Part shown: positions 41,737 to 41,962 of the stretch, piece by piece
Position numbering within the stretch: the first letter of the stretch is position 1
How the letters are laid out: every line of letters begins with the position of its first letter
Assembly (NCBI GenBank): GCA_016875875.1
Contig: VGOP01000008.1
Span: forward strand, 83,834 to 125,795
DNA length: 41,962 nt
Origin: Chloroflexota bacterium
GTDB lineage: Bacteria > Chloroflexota > Dehalococcoidia > GIF9 > UBA5629
Reading direction: 5' to 3'
Notes under the pieces: model-generated
Databases searched by the model: none
What the model was told of the DNA's origin: nothing
Seen by the model: the letters and a program-made list of their open reading frames with translations, nothing else
Program-made: the position numbers and the translations under genes

Positions 41737-41742
41737 TATAAT
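41737..41742 (+). promoter_or_regulatory. -10 box upstream of the truncated short ORF
   Basis: A perfect TATAAT lies 29 nt before the ATG at 41772. The best -35 candidate, TTGCCT, has only 15 nt spacing, so the promoter is weak or incomplete. Its presence suggests the interrupted frame was once an expressed gene. Confidence 0.4.
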
Positions 41743-41771
41743 AAGAAGTAGGTCATGAAAAGGAGAAAGAT

Positions 41772-41870
41772 ATGAAAGATGTATATCTCGAATTAAATTC
41801 AATAATCAATGATTTCTATAATAAATATAAAGGTCTATACTGCTCCCCATTAAGACAGGGCTTGAGCTAA
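41772..41870 (+). pseudogene. Short reading frame probably cut off by an IS element
   Basis: ATG at 41772 has AAGGAG 7 nt upstream. The frame reads MKDVYLELNSIINDFYNKY and continues KGLY to about 41840, an A/T-rich, plausible helical start of a protein. From 41841 the sequence changes to the presumed IS end, and the frame closes after ten further codons at TAA 41868-41870. No family was recognised from 23 residues. The intact gene would continue beyond the element, outside the window. Confidence 0.55.
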
Positions 41871-41962
41871 GAGAGTAAAATGGCTGAAAGGAAAACAGCC
41901 ATGAAAAGAAGAAAATGGGATCCTAAGACCAAAGCCATGATAGTGATAGAGGGACTCAAGGG
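41841..41962 (+). mobile_element. Left end of an IS3-like insertion sequence (partial)
   Basis: The element probably begins with TGCTCCCC at 41841 (IS3-family ends start with TG), about 40 nt before the first orfA start. It continues past the window edge. The exact end and target duplication cannot be fixed without the right end. Confidence 0.55.
41880..41962 (+). CDS. IS3-family transposase OrfA, N-terminal part (partial)
   Basis: The frame opens at ATG 41880 (or ATG 41901, same frame) and runs off the right edge. It encodes MAERKTAMKRRKWDP, then KTKAMIVIEGLKG. The pattern basic-RRKW-x-x-x-x-K-x-x-IVxEGLKG is the start of the helix-turn-helix OrfA protein of IS3-type elements, which together with OrfB makes the transposase by frameshifting. 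AGAGAG lies before the first ATG and AAAGGA before the second. Only about 27 residues are visible, so the call rests on that motif. Confidence 0.7.
   Translation, partial: MAERKTAMKRRKWDPKTKAMIVIEGLK

Overview
The window is bacterial chromosomal DNA. Its gene content suggests an anaerobic, non-phototrophic Chloroflexota of the Dehalococcoidia type. That placement is inferred from the repertoire, with no marker gene tested: a bacterial NrpR regulator, an archaeal-style glutamate synthase domain, thiolase-fold/DUF35 pairs, a 4-hydroxybutyryl-CoA dehydratase family enzyme, a tungsten-type aldehyde:ferredoxin oxidoreductase, QueH and DUF6485. Many starts are GTG or TTG, and hairpin repeats of the 'gtcattgcgag...ggcaatctc' kind are scattered between genes.

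Layout. 1-2022: the 3' end of ispH converges on a minus-strand operon (AMACR-like racemase/CoA transferase, stand-alone RAM domain, HIT protein). 2023-2290: divergent promoter region with two tandem hairpins and a consensus sigma-70 promoter. 2291-5745: nitrogen operon nrpR-hisF-FMN glutamate synthase-like gene, closed by a strong terminator. 5898-12146: small ABM protein, a DUF1214/DUF1254 pair, a secreted type-B carboxylesterase and a GPH-family symporter. 12350-18453: mostly accessory minus-strand genes (serine hydrolase, alpha/alpha toroid protein, methyltransferase, small membrane protein, GNAT, DUF2207 protein). 18470-24493: a seven-gene acyl-CoA operon behind a clear promoter with an overlapping inverted repeat. 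24715-28755: tetrapyrrole genes cobA-hemD fusion, hemB and hemL. 29005-30950: MFS transporter, queH, DUF6485. 30978-38079: a second acyl-CoA/redox block (acyl-CoA dehydrogenase, FAH-family protein, ferredoxin, AOR, 3-hydroxyacyl-CoA dehydrogenase, 4HBD family). 38084-41591: membrane-anchored GH1 glycosidase flanked by degenerate direct repeats, a decayed copy of the 3-hydroxyacyl-CoA dehydrogenase 5' end, and a B12-binding-type radical SAM gene. From about 41841: the left part of an IS3-like element that cuts off a short reading frame.

How the genes fit together. The two acyl-CoA blocks (18470-24493 and 30978-38079) hold the enzymes expected for anaerobic breakdown of organic acids or side chains through CoA thioesters: activation by CoA transfer, dehydrogenation, hydroxyacyl-CoA oxidation, carbon-carbon cleavage by thiolase-fold/OB-fold complexes, 4-hydroxybutyryl-type dehydration, and aldehyde/acid interconversion linked to ferredoxin.

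The most unusual signals are atypical active sites in the acyl-CoA genes. The CoA-transferase beta subunit has Gln at the catalytic Glu. Both thiolase-fold proteins lack the usual Cys and His but are encoded with two DUF35 partners. The AOR has Asp where one cluster cysteine is expected. No CRISPR array, phage, rRNA or tRNA gene was seen.
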